From: Atopobiaceae bacterium
GTDB lineage: Bacteria > Actinomycetota > Coriobacteriia > Coriobacteriales > Atopobiaceae
Direction of reading: 5' to 3'
NCBI GenBank assembly: GCA_017510785.1
Contig: JAFWMH010000064.1
Span: 62,001-126,000, forward strand
DNA length: 64,000 bases
Every line of letters starts with the position of its first letter. Within the stretch, counting starts at the first letter, position 1. Position numbers and translations under genes: made by a program. Below the pieces are notes generated by a model, which made no database searches, was not told the DNA's origin, and saw nothing but the letters and a program-made list of their open reading frames with translations. This document shows, one piece after another, positions 9,175-17,621 of this stretch.

Positions 9175-10689
9175 ATGAACGGATTTGTGGCGAGCGAACC
9201 GCTGGCAAAGGCAAGGTCGTACGAAGAGCACATGGAGGCCTTTATTGAGCCCAAGGATCGGCCGGTGTTCCACCTTTCACCGCGCGTGGGTTGGATGAAC
9301 GATCCCAATGGCTTTTCGTATTATGACGGCGAGTATCACCTGTTTTATCAGTATAGTCCCTATACCATAACGTGGGCACCCATGCACTGGGGACACGCCG
9401 TGAGCAAGGACCTCCTTTCGTGGAAGCACCTGTCGTGTGCCCTCGCGCCCGACATGCCCTACGAGAAGCACGGCGGGTGTTTTTCGGGAAGCGCCATCGA
9501 GCTGCCCGACGGCCGACTTCTGCTAATGTATACGGGCGCCGGCGAAAATGGCAAGCGGAAGGACGGCAGTCCCATCGAGCACCAAACACAGTGCCTGGCG
9601 GTGGGTGACGGCGTGGACTTCCAAAAGTACGAAGGCAATCCCGTCATCGACGGCTCGTCTCTTCCCGAGGGTTCGAGCACGGAGCAGTTCCGCGATCCCA
9701 AGATTTGGCGCGAGCCCGATGGGACGTATCGCGTGGTTTTGGCAAGCTTAGGCCCAGACAAAAGCGGCCAGATTGTAATTTACCGTAGCGACGACGCCTT
9801 TACGTGGGAGTTCGAAAAGGTGCTTTCGCGCAACTGCTGGCGCTATGGCATTATGTGGGAGTGCCCCGACATCTTTACTTTGGACGGAAAAGACGTGCTC
9901 CTGGTGAGTCCGCAGGACATGCTGCCCCATCGTCATGACTTCTACAGCGGAAACGGCACACTCTGCATCGTGGGGTTCGTGGACCCAGAGACCGGCATGC
10001 TCATGGAGGAGAGTACTTCGGGCATCGACCATGGCACGGACTTCTACGCCACCCAAACGATTTTGTCGCCTGATGGACGTCGAATTATGGTTGCCTGGAT
10101 GCAAAACTGGGACGCCATCGCCGGCTCCATTCCCTCGACGCGCTGGTTTGGTCAAATGGCGACGCCGCGCGAGCTAAGCGTGCGCGACGGACGCCTGTAC
10201 CAGTGGCCCATTCGCGAGCTGGAGGGTTGGCGCCGGAACCGGGTGGCGCATAGCGATGTGGCCGTGGGGAACGAGCCCATCGCCTTGGAGGGCGTGAGCG
10301 GACGCGTCGTGGACCTGCTGGTAAACGTTCGTCCCGAGGGCGATACCTATCAGGAGTTCATCCTTTGGTTCGCGCAGGACAAGATGTTCCACTCTTCGAT
10401 TCGGTACCGTCCTGCCCATGGCACGCTGGAGATTAGCCGCATCCACGCGGGGATGCGCCGTGCCTACGTGCAGCATCGCAAGTGCGACATCCCCGGGGCA
10501 CCCGCAGAGCTCAGCCTTCGTTTGGTATTAGACAAGTACAGTGCCGAGGTGTTCGTGAACGACGGCGTTCAGGCTCTGAGCATGACCTTACCTACCGTGC
10601 TCACCGCCGACGCGATTACGTTTGCGTGCAAGGGCCAGGTTAGTATTGATGTGGAGAAGTTCGACCTCGTGGATCCTGCCGAGGAGTAG
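9175..10689 (+). CDS. scrB: Glycoside hydrolase family 32, sucrose-6-phosphate hydrolase/beta-fructosidase
   Basis: 504 aa from ATG 9175 (GAGGAGG, 6 nt spacing). Hydrolyses sucrose-6-phosphate, sucrose or fructans to release fructose. The three GH32 signatures are present: GWMNDPNGF near residue 40 (Asp nucleophile), FRDPKIW near 175 and MWECPDIF near 230 (Glu acid/base). The C-terminal 130 residues form the expected beta-sandwich. No signal peptide, so it is cytoplasmic, which favours a sucrose-6-phosphate or sucrose role. It stands alone, divergent from the SpoIIE phosphatase gene and convergent with the hybrid kinase gene; no PTS gene is next to it, so the phosphorylated substrate is an inference. 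Confidence 0.9.
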   Translation: MNGFVASEPLAKARSYEEHMEAFIEPKDRPVFHLSPRVGWMNDPNGFSYYDGEYHLFYQYSPYTITWAPMHWGHAVSKDLLSWKHLSCALAPDMPYEKHGGCFSGSAIELPDGRLLLMYTGAGENGKRKDGSPIEHQTQCLAVGDGVDFQKYEGNPVIDGSSLPEGSSTEQFRDPKIWREPDGTYRVVLASLGPDKSGQIVIYRSDDAFTWEFEKVLSRNCWRYGIMWECPDIFTLDGKDVLLVSPQDMLPHRHDFYSGNGTLCIVGFVDPETGMLMEESTSGIDHGTDFYATQTILSPDGRRIMVAWMQNWDAIAGSIPSTRWFGQMATPRELSVRDGRLYQWPIRELEGWRRNRVAHSDVAVGNEPIALEGVSGRVVDLLVNVRPEGDTYQEFILWFAQDKMFHSSIRYRPAHGTLEISRIHAGMRRAYVQHRKCDIPGAPAELSLRLVLDKYSAEVFVNDGVQALSMTLPTVLTADAITFACKGQVSIDVEKFDLVDPAEE

Positions 10690-10704
10690 CGTCTGCGCGG
10701 GCGG

Positions 10705-10735
10705 GCGCGGGCGGTGGCGTGGCCGCCGCCCGCGC
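10705..10735. terminator. GC-rich hairpin between convergent genes
   Basis: Stem of about 13 bp (GCGCGGGCGGTGG with CCGCCGCCCGCGC, one G-U pair) and a short loop, lying between the GH32 stop and the stop codon of the hybrid kinase gene. It has no clear T tract, so termination efficiency is uncertain. Confidence 0.45.
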
Positions 10736-13086
10736 TACTCGTCGATTAGCTCCTCAAGCGTCTCGAAGAGCGTGTCGGGTTCAACGGGTTTGCTCAAGTG
10801 CGCGTTGAGACCCGCCTGCATGCTTTGTCGGACGTCCTCGTCGAAGGCGTTGGCCGTGAGCGCGATGATGGGAATCGTCTGCGCGTCGGAGCGGTTCATG
10901 GCGCGAATGGCCTTCGTAGCGTCCAAACCGTTCATTTCGGGCATGCGCATGTCCATAAGAATGGCGTCGTAGTAGCGCTCCGGGTGGTTGGCGAACATAT
11001 CGACAGCCACCTTGCCATTCTCTGCATGCTCTACCTCAATCTCGCGCATCGCAAGCAGCATTTCCATTATTTCGGCGTTTATGTCGACGTCCTCCGCGAG
11101 CAACACGCGTCGCCCGGCCAAGTCGGTCGTACGCTCTACCCTGCGATCGCCCGTCCGCGCGCGAACCTTCCCATACTCTTCGAGTACGCGCTCCGCGAGC
11201 AGTGGCTTGGCAACGAATGCGTCCACTCCCGCCGTGCGTGCCTCGTCGGCAATGTCTTCCCAGGTATAGGTGGTAAGAAGGATTACGCTCTCCTTCTCCC
11301 CCACCTCCTCGCGAATGCGACGGGTTGTCTCCACGCCGTCCATCTTGGGCATCTTCCAGTCCACCAAAATGAGGTCGTACGGCTCGCGGCGCGTGCGGCA
11401 CATCAGGGTTTTGTCTAATCCCTCAACGCCTGAAAGTGCCTTGTCGCACGAAATGCCGAGCTGGCCAAACACGACCCTCGCATGCTCGCAAGCAATCTCA
11501 TCGTCGTCAATTATGAGTACGCGCATGCCTTGGAGGTCCAGCTCTTCGTTGCGCAGCTCGCTCGTCCGCGTCGATTCGGTGAGCGTGAGCGCAATGGTAA
11601 ACGTCGTTCCCACCCCCTGCTTGCTTTGCACCTCGATTGAGCCGCCCATGAGCTCCACAATGCTCTTGGTAATGGGCATGCCGAGGCCCGTGCTCCCATA
11701 GGTGCTTGCAGCAGACGTGTCCTCTTGGCTGAACGCGTCGAACACCCTTGGCAGGTACTCTTCGCTCATGCCAATGCCCGTATCGGTAACGGTAAAGCGA
11801 AGGGTCGATTTGCCCTCGTAGCGCATCGTCGTTTGTATGTCGAGCGTCACCGAACCGCCCGCAGGCGTGAACTTCACGGCGTTCCCCAGCACGTTGATAA
11901 GCGCCTGCCGAAGCTTTTGATCGTCGCCAATGCAGTAGTCGCACACGTCCTGCGGTATACGACACTCGTAATGCAGGCCTTTCTCGTTGCATTGTCCGCC
12001 GATGATCGCGTTTACTTGTTCGAGCACGTGCATGAGCGAGAACTCCTCGTGTTTCGCTACCATGCGACCGCTCTCGATGCGGCTCATGTCGAGGATGTCG
12101 TTAATGATGCCGAGCAGGTGGTGCGCCGACGTATCGATCATCTCCAAATAATGCCTGGTAGAATCGCTAATCGTGGAGTCCGCAAGCGCGATGTTGCCGA
12201 GGCCAATAATTGCGTTCATGGGCGTGCGGATTTCGTGACTCATGTTGGAGAGAAACACCGTTTTCGCCTTGTTCGCCTCCTCCGCCGTGGCAAGTGCGTT
12301 TTTGAGGGCTTCTCTGCTCTCGTGGAGTTCTTCGCGCTGCTGGCGCTCGCGGCTGAGCGAATCTTCAAGATTCTTACGGTACTCGTCCTTCTCGTCCTCC
12401 ACAACGTAGCTATGCAACAGACAAGTGCCTAGCATGTAGCCCATGGCGTAGCACGGAAGGAGCGGGTAGGCAACTTGCACGCCGATGAGGAGGATCATAA
12501 CGATGCCGAAGAGCCCTATGGTGAGGTTGCGGCGCCGGGTGGTTCCGTGCGTTGTGGCCGTGACGCGCAGCGTGTAGACGGAGCTGAGGAAGAACATGAG
12601 GATTTGAATCGCCAAGGTGACGTAGCGCGCGACTCCTGCGTGATACGTGCCGGACTCGTCGAACCAAAACAGGATGGGATGAAGGAAGTTGAAGGTGGCG
12701 ACTGCGACCTCGAAGCACACGAAGAGCGTTCCTGCGTGCGAGAGTATGCGTCCGAAGATGCTTTTGTCTTCGAGGTACGAAACGACGTAGCGCGTCCAGA
12801 GCATTACCGCGAGGGCCATTGCTACGAAGTGTATGACGGTATCGGCGTAGAGAATCGAGGTGAGATGGTGCGATTCGAGGACACCCCATAGCATGTCGGT
12901 GATGTAGTAGCCCAGGACGCCTTGTAGGAAGCTACGATAGCTGTGGCGCGTGGTGCTGTGCCGGTGCTCGGCGTCGGTGCGTTCAGCGTCGGCGTGCGCC
13001 CGGCCTTTGCCGTCCTCCCAGAGTACGTCTCTGTTGATGATGACCAGAATGATGGTAGCGAGTATGCCGATGATGGAGTAAGTCAT
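10735..13086 (-). CDS. Hybrid sensor histidine kinase with two receiver domains
   Basis: 783 aa from ATG 13086; an upstream in-frame TTG at 13119 is less likely. About seven hydrophobic segments lie in the first 220 residues with no extracellular loop large enough for a periplasmic sensor. A coiled coil (about 230-275) follows, then HisKA with the phospho-acceptor in NMSHEIRTPMNAI near 284, and HATPase_c with VLGNAVKFTPAGG, TDTGIGMSEEY and GSTGLGMPI. Receiver 1 has DDDE and LVDWKMPKMDG (Asp near 578) and receiver 2 has AEDVDIN and LMDMRMPEMNG (Asp near 712). There is no HPt domain and no DNA-binding output, so a separate phosphotransfer partner is expected. The gene stands alone. Confidence 0.9.
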   Translation of the reverse strand: MTYSIIGILATIILVIINRDVLWEDGKGRAHADAERTDAEHRHSTTRHSYRSFLQGVLGYYITDMLWGVLESHHLTSILYADTVIHFVAMALAVMLWTRYVVSYLEDKSIFGRILSHAGTLFVCFEVAVATFNFLHPILFWFDESGTYHAGVARYVTLAIQILMFFLSSVYTLRVTATTHGTTRRRNLTIGLFGIVMILLIGVQVAYPLLPCYAMGYMLGTCLLHSYVVEDEKDEYRKNLEDSLSRERQQREELHESREALKNALATAEEANKAKTVFLSNMSHEIRTPMNAIIGLGNIALADSTISDSTRHYLEMIDTSAHHLLGIINDILDMSRIESGRMVAKHEEFSLMHVLEQVNAIIGGQCNEKGLHYECRIPQDVCDYCIGDDQKLRQALINVLGNAVKFTPAGGSVTLDIQTTMRYEGKSTLRFTVTDTGIGMSEEYLPRVFDAFSQEDTSAASTYGSTGLGMPITKSIVELMGGSIEVQSKQGVGTTFTIALTLTESTRTSELRNEELDLQGMRVLIIDDDEIACEHARVVFGQLGISCDKALSGVEGLDKTLMCRTRREPYDLILVDWKMPKMDGVETTRRIREEVGEKESVILLTTYTWEDIADEARTAGVDAFVAKPLLAERVLEEYGKVRARTGDRRVERTTDLAGRRVLLAEDVDINAEIMEMLLAMREIEVEHAENGKVAVDMFANHPERYYDAILMDMRMPEMNGLDATKAIRAMNRSDAQTIPIIALTANAFDEDVRQSMQAGLNAHLSKPVEPDTLFETLEELIDE

Positions 13087-13350
13087 AGCAGTTCCGCCTT
13101 GTTCCGGTTGTGTCCGCAACGCTTCGTACTAGTGTAGCGCAACGGATTGGACGTGAGGCGCATAGTTCGTCGCGGTGGTTGAAGAATGCATGCGCGCAGT
13201 CGCTCGTAACCAAGGATATCGGGCCGCGCGAGACCTCACCACGAAATGCGAGCATGATGAGTATGATTCGACGGGGTGATGTTGGCCCCTGCGTTGTGCT
13301 CTGCAAGCTTTTGAATTTGCCTTCAATGTGTCTGGGCAGCAAAAACAACG

Positions 13351-14175
13351 TTATGCCGAAAAACCGAGGTCCTTCACCCAATCGCGCACCTCTTGCTCGG
13401 ACTGGGCGACGTTGTCGCCAAGAATGGATATGACGTCGTCCGACCTTACCGTCGCCCCCTTGGCGAGCGACTCGAGCGTGGTGAGGCTGTTGGCGCCGCT
13501 TGCGCTACCGCCATGCGAGAAGAAGGGTACGACCTCCTTACCCGAGAGGTCGTAGCTCTCCAGGAAGGTGCACATCGGCGTGGGCAGGTCGTACCACCAT
13601 ATGGGAAAGCCGAAAAACACCGTGTTGTATCCTGCCAGTTGGTTTGCGTCGAGTTCGACGGTGATTTCGGGCCGTGCTCCCTCGTCAAGCTCCTTTTTCG
13701 CACGGTCGACGGTTGCGTCGTAGTTGTCGGAATAGGCGTCTTTGGCCGTCACGCGCACGAGGTCGCCTCCCGTTTCGTTGGCTATCCAATGAGCCATCTT
13801 ATCGACGTTGCCGGTGTAGGAGAAGTACACTACCAGTGGCTTCGTGCCGTCCGTGCCTGCGGGGCTGTTCGATTGAGTGGATTGGTTGTCGCCGTTGCTT
13901 GTCGCGGAGGTGGTGTCGGTCGTGGAAGCGACGTCGGCAGATTGGTCGGCACTGCCTACGTGTGATGTGGTGGCGTCGTCAGCCGCGTTAGCGCCATCCG
14001 ACGCAGTAGTGCCCGTGCTCCGCGAGGCGCAACCCGCGAGGCCTGCTGAAGCACCCAGCGCGGCAAGTGCCATTGCGCTCAAGAATGTACGTCTCGACAT
14101 TTCTGGGCTGTCTGCGTACGTTTTTCCTACGAGCGCTTTTCCCGCGTGCGTTTGTCCCATGCGTTCTTTTGCCAT
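13351..14175 (-). CDS. Tat-exported flavodoxin-like lipoprotein
   Basis: 274 aa from ATG 14175 (GAGGGGAG, 7 nt spacing). A 25-residue leader precedes a twin-arginine signal with lipobox (MSRRTFLSAM ... LAGCAS), giving a folded, cofactor-loaded protein anchored outside the membrane. A Ser/Thr/Asp-rich linker (about 60-105) leads to a flavodoxin domain: LVVYFSYTGNVDKMAHWIA (FMN phosphate loop) and FFGFPIWWYDLPTPMCTFL. It probably carries FMN in an extracytoplasmic redox chain. The next gene upstream encodes a cyclophilin-like lipoprotein, and flavodoxin and cyclophilin-like-fold proteins often neighbour each other. Partner and electron donor are unknown. Confidence 0.85.
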   Translation of the reverse strand: MAKERMGQTHAGKALVGKTYADSPEMSRRTFLSAMALAALGASAGLAGCASRSTGTTASDGANAADDATTSHVGSADQSADVASTTDTTSATSNGDNQSTQSNSPAGTDGTKPLVVYFSYTGNVDKMAHWIANETGGDLVRVTAKDAYSDNYDATVDRAKKELDEGARPEITVELDANQLAGYNTVFFGFPIWWYDLPTPMCTFLESYDLSGKEVVPFFSHGGSASGANSLTTLESLAKGATVRSDDVISILGDNVAQSEQEVRDWVKDLGFSA

Positions 14176-14212
14176 GAGCTTCTCCCCTCTCGTTTTAGGT
14201 CAATTTCTCAAT

Positions 14213-14926
14213 CTACTCCGCGAGCTCGATACGCACGTCGTATGATCCCTCGAGGTTTGCGATGTCCTCAAGCGGACACGTTATTACGCCGATGTTCACC
14301 TGCGAGCCATATTGTTCAGACACGTCTTCGTCCTCGAAGAGAATCGTGAAGTACGGTGCGTCCGTCGCGTAGTCTATGTCGCCGTTGAGCCACCCGTAGT
14401 GTACCTCGTTCTCGTTGTAGGGAAGCTCGTCTGTGGTGCCGCAGAAGTCGTGGGAGTATCTGCTTACGTGCTGCGTTATTGGAAGCTTTTCAATAAGGGC
14501 CTTCGCGGTGTCGGAGTCGTTGAGCACGCCGGGGATTACCGTGTCGCCAAAGTGCATGTTGATCTTTGTACCGCCCTCCATGGGAATCCTGGTCGGCATG
14601 GACGCGTCCTCTGTTTGCATGTTGGCATCGTCTTTTGCAACGCGCTTATCTGCCTCCGCCGCTGGCTCAGAGGAGGATTGTGAAGTCAACTCTGAAGCTG
14701 AGCCTGAGGTTGAGGTTGAATTTGAGCTTGAGTCCGAATTTGAGCCTGAGCCTGACCCGGTTTCCGATAGCGTGGACTCCTGGGCCTGCGATTCCGCCTC
14801 GAGTGACGCTTGCGATTGCGTTTGATTGTTCGAGTTGCCGCATGCCGCGAGAGTTAGGGACATCAAAACAGCAATGACGATTGCGTGTGCGGTATGATTT
14901 CGTGTGGTATGACTTTGCATAATCAT
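14213..14926 (-). CDS. Cyclophilin-like-fold lipoprotein
   Basis: 237 aa. Signal peptide with lipobox (VLMSLTLAACGN) at 15-35, then about 75 residues of Gln/Ser/Glu-rich low-complexity linker (SGSGSNSDSSSNSTST). The C-terminal 120 residues match the small cyclophilin-like family: KINMHFGDTVIPGVLND, TAKALIEKLPIT, GDIDYATDAPYFTILFED and VNIGVITC. Family members carry a beta-barrel resembling cyclophilin, and isomerase activity is generally not shown. Situated 37 bp upstream of the flavodoxin gene on the same strand, so co-transcription is likely. ATG 14926 lacks a strong ribosome site; ATG 14920 is an alternative. Confidence 0.75.
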   Translation of the reverse strand: MIMQSHTTRNHTAHAIVIAVLMSLTLAACGNSNNQTQSQASLEAESQAQESTLSETGSGSGSNSDSSSNSTSTSGSASELTSQSSSEPAAEADKRVAKDDANMQTEDASMPTRIPMEGGTKINMHFGDTVIPGVLNDSDTAKALIEKLPITQHVSRYSHDFCGTTDELPYNENEVHYGWLNGDIDYATDAPYFTILFEDEDVSEQYGSQVNIGVITCPLEDIANLEGSYDVRIELAE

Positions 14927-15174
14927 GCCTTTCTGCTGTGTTCAGGTCGCTTGTTCTGCCTGAATGCCAGTTGCTAATGCTATTGTGCGCCGCGTTTCAA
15001 CCAATAACAAATGCTTATCATGTATCGTATACTATGTTGTGCACGCATGATGTAAGGTGACAAATGCCTGCCATTGATGGTCTGTCCGTTGTTAGATAAG
15101 AGCGATGCGGTGGAAGGAGTTGAGGGCGCGCCCTTGCGCGCAGGCGGAAGTACCGCATCGAATGTGCCGGTGTA

Positions 15175-15345
15175 AGCCTGTGTGCTGCGGGCGCCACTTA
15201 GCTGGCTAAACGGCCCTCCCAGCACACAGGCTCATCTTGTGTGCCAGCAGTTGCCGCTTAGCGTCGGTTTTGTCCGCGAAATGGCTCCCTCAGCACACAA
15301 CCTCGTAATGTGTGCCAGCGGTGCCACTTAGCCGACCTTTTGTCT
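15175..15345. repeat. Cluster of dispersed palindromic repeats
   Basis: Two full units and one half unit of a 50-70 bp imperfect palindrome. Unit 1 (about 15178-15230) has outer arms TGTGTGCTG and CAGCACACA and inner arms GCCACTTAGC and GCTAAACGGC. Unit 2 (about 15238-15300) and the half unit (15309-15345) are more diverged (GTGCCAGC, GCCACTTAGC). Related units occur near 58610, 63632-63785 and 63850-63998. The rest of the 14927-15346 gap shows only a short stem CGATGCGGT/ACCGCATCG (15103-15160). Confidence 0.7.
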
Positions 15346-15346
15346 G

Positions 15347-16099
15347 TTAAGGGGATTGCGGCATGAGCAGGTCCTCAACAGACAAACCCTTATTGAGCAC
15401 GTTGAGGTCAACATGACCGGCCACGTTGGCGGCTCCCGCCACTTCGCCCACATCGCTATACTGCCAAATGGTCCACTCCCCTTGCGGCCACTCAACCCAA
15501 GCGGGCCACTTGCGACACGATATCCAGAGGTCGCAGTCGTCAAAGTGGTCCTTCAGGTAACGATCGTACATGTCGTTGCCCACGTAGATGAGAGGTTTGC
15601 AACCGCACGCGTTCTCGACCGCATCGATAAACGCCCTGAGATCGCGCCGCACGTCTTCGGCCGCGGGCGGATTCTGCTCCTTGTCGCCATACCACTCCAC
15701 GTCGACGGCGGGTCTGAGCGACCGGATGACAGGATCGTTCCAAGCACGCGCCGCGGTTGCAACGAAGCTCGCAGCCTGCGCAGTGCCAGGCGAGTCGAAC
15801 GAGAAGAAGTGGTAAGCACCAAGGGCGACGCGGCTGTTTGCTGCCTCAAGGCATGTTGCCTGGAACTGGGAATCGACATGGGACGCGCCCTCGGTTGCCT
15901 TGGCATACACGAACTCGATATTTGCGTCCGAGAGGGTGGCCAAGTCAATCGCGCCCTGATACTCGCTTGCATCAATGCCCTTTACGCCTTCGGGCACGAA
16001 GAGCATGTTCGGACGTATGACCTCGGCCTTCACGCCCGCGACCAACGCCGCCAGCAGAGTTGCCGCAGTGATTAGGATTGTTATGCCACGTTTAAGCAT
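15347..16099 (-). CDS. GH25 lysozyme-like muramidase, signal-anchored
   Basis: 250 aa from ATG 16099 (GGAGGAAGGA). A hydrophobic N-terminus (ITILITAATLLAALVAGVKA) serves as signal peptide or anchor. The GH25 fold follows directly: GIDASEYQGAIDLATL with the first catalytic Asp, FVYAKATEGA, LGAYHFFSFD, AVDVEWYGD with the DxE pair, LIYVGNDMYDRYL, and WTIWQYSD near the C-terminus. GH25 enzymes cleave the beta-1,4 bond between MurNAc and GlcNAc. There is no cell-wall-binding domain, so it probably acts on the cell's own wall. The 3' end abuts the palindromic repeat cluster. Confidence 0.9.
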   Translation of the reverse strand: MLKRGITILITAATLLAALVAGVKAEVIRPNMLFVPEGVKGIDASEYQGAIDLATLSDANIEFVYAKATEGASHVDSQFQATCLEAANSRVALGAYHFFSFDSPGTAQAASFVATAARAWNDPVIRSLRPAVDVEWYGDKEQNPPAAEDVRRDLRAFIDAVENACGCKPLIYVGNDMYDRYLKDHFDDCDLWISCRKWPAWVEWPQGEWTIWQYSDVGEVAGAANVAGHVDLNVLNKGLSVEDLLMPQSP

Positions 16100-16130
16100 T
16101 GAAAAGTCCTTCCTCCGCGGGGATTCTTAC

Positions 16131-16300
16131 CCAGCAACGCTACGATGGCGATTGACGCAGCGCGACGGTTGGGTATCGAAAGCCCTTGTCACAGCCCTTC
16201 GCCTCTGCTCCTTGCCACAGTCCTCGTCTAACAAAGCTACGATAGCCATTGGGCGCGGCGCGACGGTTAACCATCGAAGGCTCTCGCAAGGCCCTCTTGT
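16131..16300. repeat. Imperfect ~70-bp direct duplication, 97-bp period
   Basis: Two diverged copies sharing GCTACGAT, GCGCGACGGTT and ATCGAA landmarks in the same order (copy 1 from about 16131, copy 2 from about 16229). They lie in the spacer between the divergent GH25 and NUDIX genes. No coding sense is seen in the 16100-16456 gap. Confidence 0.5.
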
Positions 16301-16456
16301 CCGACCCAACAGTGACCACCGACCGGATTGCGCATAAGAACAGCCGCTTTTGCCTGCGGTGCACCCATGAGATTGAGGCGAGCAATTATTACTCTCATCT
16401 CGAGCGTGCCGACGGAGTAATATGAACACCAAAATAGCCACTTGGGAGGAGGCACA

Positions 16457-17065
16457 TTGTTTAAGGTGTCGGTGAAAGGAATCGCTGCGTTGGGCGGAAG
16501 GTATCTCCTGCGGATAAACGAGCGCGGGGAGTACGAGCTGCTGGGAGGCAAGCTCGAGCATGGAGACGCGACGCTCGCCTACCGCGTGCGTCAGGAGTTC
16601 TTGGAAGAGTCGGGCGTCATCGTCGAGACACGTAAGGTTCGAGAGCCCTGGTTTTACGTATTCGGTGACCGACCCGTCCTCATAGTGCCGATACTCTGCG
16701 ACGTGGTGCGCATCCCCGATGTCCTCTTCGATCAAGACGGGGGCCGACTTGAGTGGGTGGAGGCGGACCGGCTCGGCTCGATTCAGCTCTGTGAAGGCTA
16801 CCTTGCATCTATACAGGACGAACAGCCTGGCCTCATGACGTGGGAAGGCAAGCCGGGGCCGAATTATGCCGACGATCTTTTTCGCGTTACCCTCGTGATT
16901 CGTCGCGCGGGCGCAGAGAAGCACTACCGACTGTCTGGCGTCTGCGATCTCGGCCATCAACTCGCGGAGTTGGGTTATCGCGGGGCATCGTTTGCGGGAG
17001 TAAGGTACGAAGGCACGCCTGAGCTGCAGATAGTCTTTGACTCTTCCGTCGACGCGTGTGCATGA
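16457..17065 (+). CDS. NUDIX-domain hydrolase
   Basis: 202 aa. Start chosen at TTG 16457 because GGGAGGAGG lies 4 nt upstream; the longer TTG at 16442 would sit inside that ribosome site. Nudix folds hydrolyse nucleoside diphosphates linked to another moiety. The box region reads GGKLEHGD, then RQEFLEESGV: the catalytic glutamates of EFLEE are present, but the consensus spacing is off by one residue and the first Glu is Asp. After about residue 130 there is a second half that I do not recognise. Substrate unknown. It is the last core-looking gene before the accessory stretch at 17-22.7 kb. Confidence 0.7.
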   Translation: MFKVSVKGIAALGGRYLLRINERGEYELLGGKLEHGDATLAYRVRQEFLEESGVIVETRKVREPWFYVFGDRPVLIVPILCDVVRIPDVLFDQDGGRLEWVEADRLGSIQLCEGYLASIQDEQPGLMTWEGKPGPNYADDLFRVTLVIRRAGAEKHYRLSGVCDLGHQLAELGYRGASFAGVRYEGTPELQIVFDSSVDACA

Positions 17066-17079
17066 CCTCAGGTGCTCCA

Positions 17080-17574
17080 CTAGCCACGCTTCACCTTGAA
17101 CTTCTTTGCAAGCTGTTTCGCCGCCATATCCGCGTCGTAAGCACGTTCCACGGGCTTCTTGGACTTCAGCGGTTGCGTGTTTTCGTTTGGGGTGGACTTC
17201 AGCTTCTTGCGGTTGGTTCTCACTGGCCTCACATGTATCGTTTGCATTTTTCTTCTTGCATTACGTGTGGCCTCGGGTTTTAGCGGGTTGTGAGTTCTCT
17301 CGTGGAAAAGCTCGTGAATCGTCACGCCGAGCGTTTCGGCAAGACGAGCGAGCTGGTCACGGTCGAAGCGGTAACGTCCCTCTAGAAATGATTCGTACAC
17401 GCTTTGCGCCACCCCAACTTTCGAACTGACGTAACTGACGTCAAGGTATAGTTCCTTCCTCATCTTTTCCACGCGCTTGCCTAAAAACGTATGCCCACCG
17501 TGTCCGTACGTGGATCGCCCCGTGTGACTGTTCCCGTACATGTGCGTGTACTCAGTAGTGACGAACTTCACCAT
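17080..17574 (-). CDS. XRE-type helix-turn-helix protein
   Basis: 164 aa from ATG 17574 (GGAGG, 9 nt spacing). An N-terminal Tyr/His/Gly-rich stretch of 37 residues is followed by an XRE-like helix-turn-helix at about 38-95 (LDVSYVSSKVGVAQSVYES, DQLARLAETLGVTIHELF) and a basic Lys/Arg-rich tail, which fits nucleic-acid binding. Target unknown. It is convergent with the NUDIX gene (15 bp apart) and lies 47 bp downstream of a second HTH gene on the same strand, so the two may be co-transcribed. The basic tail is unusual for a simple repressor. Confidence 0.65.
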   Translation of the reverse strand: MVKFVTTEYTHMYGNSHTGRSTYGHGGHTFLGKRVEKMRKELYLDVSYVSSKVGVAQSVYESFLEGRYRFDRDQLARLAETLGVTIHELFHERTHNPLKPEATRNARRKMQTIHVRPVRTNRKKLKSTPNENTQPLKSKKPVERAYDADMAAKQLAKKFKVKRG

Positions 17575-17621
17575 GGCTAGGCCTCCTAGCGTTCTATGTA
17601 ATTTAGCATCTCAGGAGCGTG

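Noticed and set aside
8999..9308. N-terminal extension of the SpoIIE phosphatase
   Set aside because: Would cross the divergent promoter and the first codons of the GH32 gene; ATG 8999 has a ribosome site and is followed by the first membrane segment.
14980..15225. 81-codon open frame on the minus strand
   Set aside because: Part of it is the palindromic repeat; no ribosome site.
16127..17080. 317-codon open frame on the minus strand
   Set aside because: Antisense to the NUDIX gene and runs into the 97-bp duplication; no recognisable domain.
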